From a bacterium (GTDB lineage: Bacteria; Patescibacteria; JAEDAM01; Absconditabacterales; Absconditicoccaceae): a DNA stretch of 42,098 nucleotides. Made by a program: the position numbers and the translations under genes. The notes under the pieces were generated by a model that saw only the letters and a list, made by a program, of their open reading frames with translations, made no database searches and had not been told where the DNA came from. This document shows, piece by piece, positions 41,191-42,098 of this stretch (within the stretch, counting starts at the first letter, position 1; each line of letters opens with the position of its first letter). The stretch is taken from NCBI GenBank assembly GCA_017453665.1, contig JAFTEM010000011.1, positions 1-42,098 of the forward strand. Direction: 5' to 3'.

Positions 41191-42033
41191 ATGAAAATAG
41201 CAATTAAAAGTGTTAAATGAACTTTTCATGAGATAGCTGCAAGGCAATATTTTCCTAATCAGCAAGTTATTGATATTCTTGAAAAGACAGATATTCAATC
41301 ACTTTTAAAGGATGTCGAAGATTGAACGGCAGATTATTGAGTGATTGAAATTGAAAATACGATTACTTGAACAATTTATAATCATCTTCATTATTTGAGG
41401 AATGCGAATGTATCAATCATTTGAGAGACTTATCTTAATGTTGATAAAAATCTTTCAGCATTACCAGGCGTATCCTTTAATGATATTAAATATGTATGTT
41501 GAGAACATACAGCAATAGAACAAACTCGTAGTTTCTTTGAAAAATATCCTAATATTACGATTATTGAATGTGGAAATTTATCAATCGCTTGACGTAATAT
41601 TAAAGAAAAGAATTTAATGGATGCTTGATTGATTGGAGGAAGATTAGCAGCTAAGATGTATTGATTTAATATTTTGATTGATAAAATAGAATCAGAAATT
41701 AAGAATTATACAAGATTTGTTATTGTTAAAAGAAAAGCAGAAGTTAGCGAAAATAAAGATTTCAATAAGGCTACATTACATATTGTTATTCCTAATCAGA
41801 TTTGAAGTCTTATGAAGATACTTTGAGTTATTACAGCATATGATATTAATTTAACAAAGATTGAGTCTGTTCCGATTCATTGAGAACCATTTCATTATAG
41901 TTTCTATATTGATATTGGATTTACTTATAAACAATCGTATGAAGGAATGTTGGCTGCTGTTAGACCACTAGCTAAAGAACTCGATGTTCTTTGAGAATAT
42001 AAAGCTAATGATAAGATTATGTCAGAAAACTAA
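41191..42033 (+). CDS. pheA: Prephenate dehydratase with ACT domain
   Basis: 280 residues. Dehydratase domain with VKGTFHEIAARQYFP, ADYGVIEIENTITGTI, a GRLAAKMYG segment and the catalytic NYTRFVIV motif (Thr-Arg-Phe, near 172). C-terminal ACT domain (ATLHIVIPNQIGSLMKILGVITAYDINLTKIESVPI) that senses phenylalanine. Converts prephenate to phenylpyruvate. No chorismate mutase domain is fused. Monocistronic with its own promoter and terminator. Confidence 0.92.
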
Positions 42034-42042
42034 TTAAATATC

Positions 42043-42072
42043 TAAGCTCTACTTACTTTGCAGAGCTTTTTT
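42043..42072 (+). terminator. Terminator of pheA
   Basis: AGCTCT / AGAGCT stem around an 11-base loop, followed by a long T-run. Confidence 0.85.
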
Positions 42073-42098
42073 TGTTTTTTTCTTTTTTCTTTGTTTTC

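Overview
The window reads coherently only if TGA is translated as glycine (genetic code 25). TGA falls on invariant glycines: all three glycines of the PcrA Walker A motif, the FtsZ T1 loop and the Zot P-loop. Only TAA and TAG end genes. Together with about 30% GC and compact genes, this points to a Candidate Phyla Radiation bacterium of the Absconditabacteria (SR1) / Gracilibacteria group. With the standard code nearly every gene falls into fragments, so all coordinates here use TGA=Gly.

Layout. Positions 1-612 hold a nuclease (SNase) gene cut by the window edge. Positions 886-9783 are an integrated filamentous phage (inovirus) that uses the host code. It carries a coat-like peptide followed by a terminator, a small possible ssDNA-binding protein, a rolling-circle Rep, a Zot-type assembly ATPase, a run of tiny membrane proteins, two exported C-terminally anchored proteins, a 60-residue gene on the opposite strand and a hairpin-rich intergenic region. 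Its ends are 28-bp dif-like sites (11+6+11) sharing 14 bp, which implies XerCD-dependent integration. No integrase or secretin gene is present, as expected for a Xer-using phage of a single-membrane host.

Positions 10127-22622 carry accessory and repair genes: a C39-like lipoprotein, a receiver-like protein, a GT52-like transferase, a 1038-residue DEDDh exonuclease-Pif1 helicase-double HRDC fusion, a flavodoxin lipoprotein and a PcrA/UvrD helicase. Positions 22623-35633 are mostly minus-strand core genes in compact runs: RseP, CAP, SIMPL, SerS, guanine deaminase, SemiSWEET, metallophosphoesterase and DJ-1; then ATP synthase epsilon, FtsZ and FtsA; then pseudopilin, nucleotidyltransferase and DnaN. 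Dxs and PheA close the window.

Two further layers stand out. First, five single genes (17607-18284, 18418-18759, 29545-29886, 36557-37033, 38102-38311) use no internal TGA glycine (about 40 glycines, all GGN). They look recently acquired from a standard-code donor, and one has a Bacteroidota-style signal peptide and a beta-barrel-like sequence. Second, 38367-39048 (minus) is a roughly 680-nt transcription unit with a near-consensus promoter, many perfect hairpins and a terminator but no reading frame: a candidate large structured RNA.
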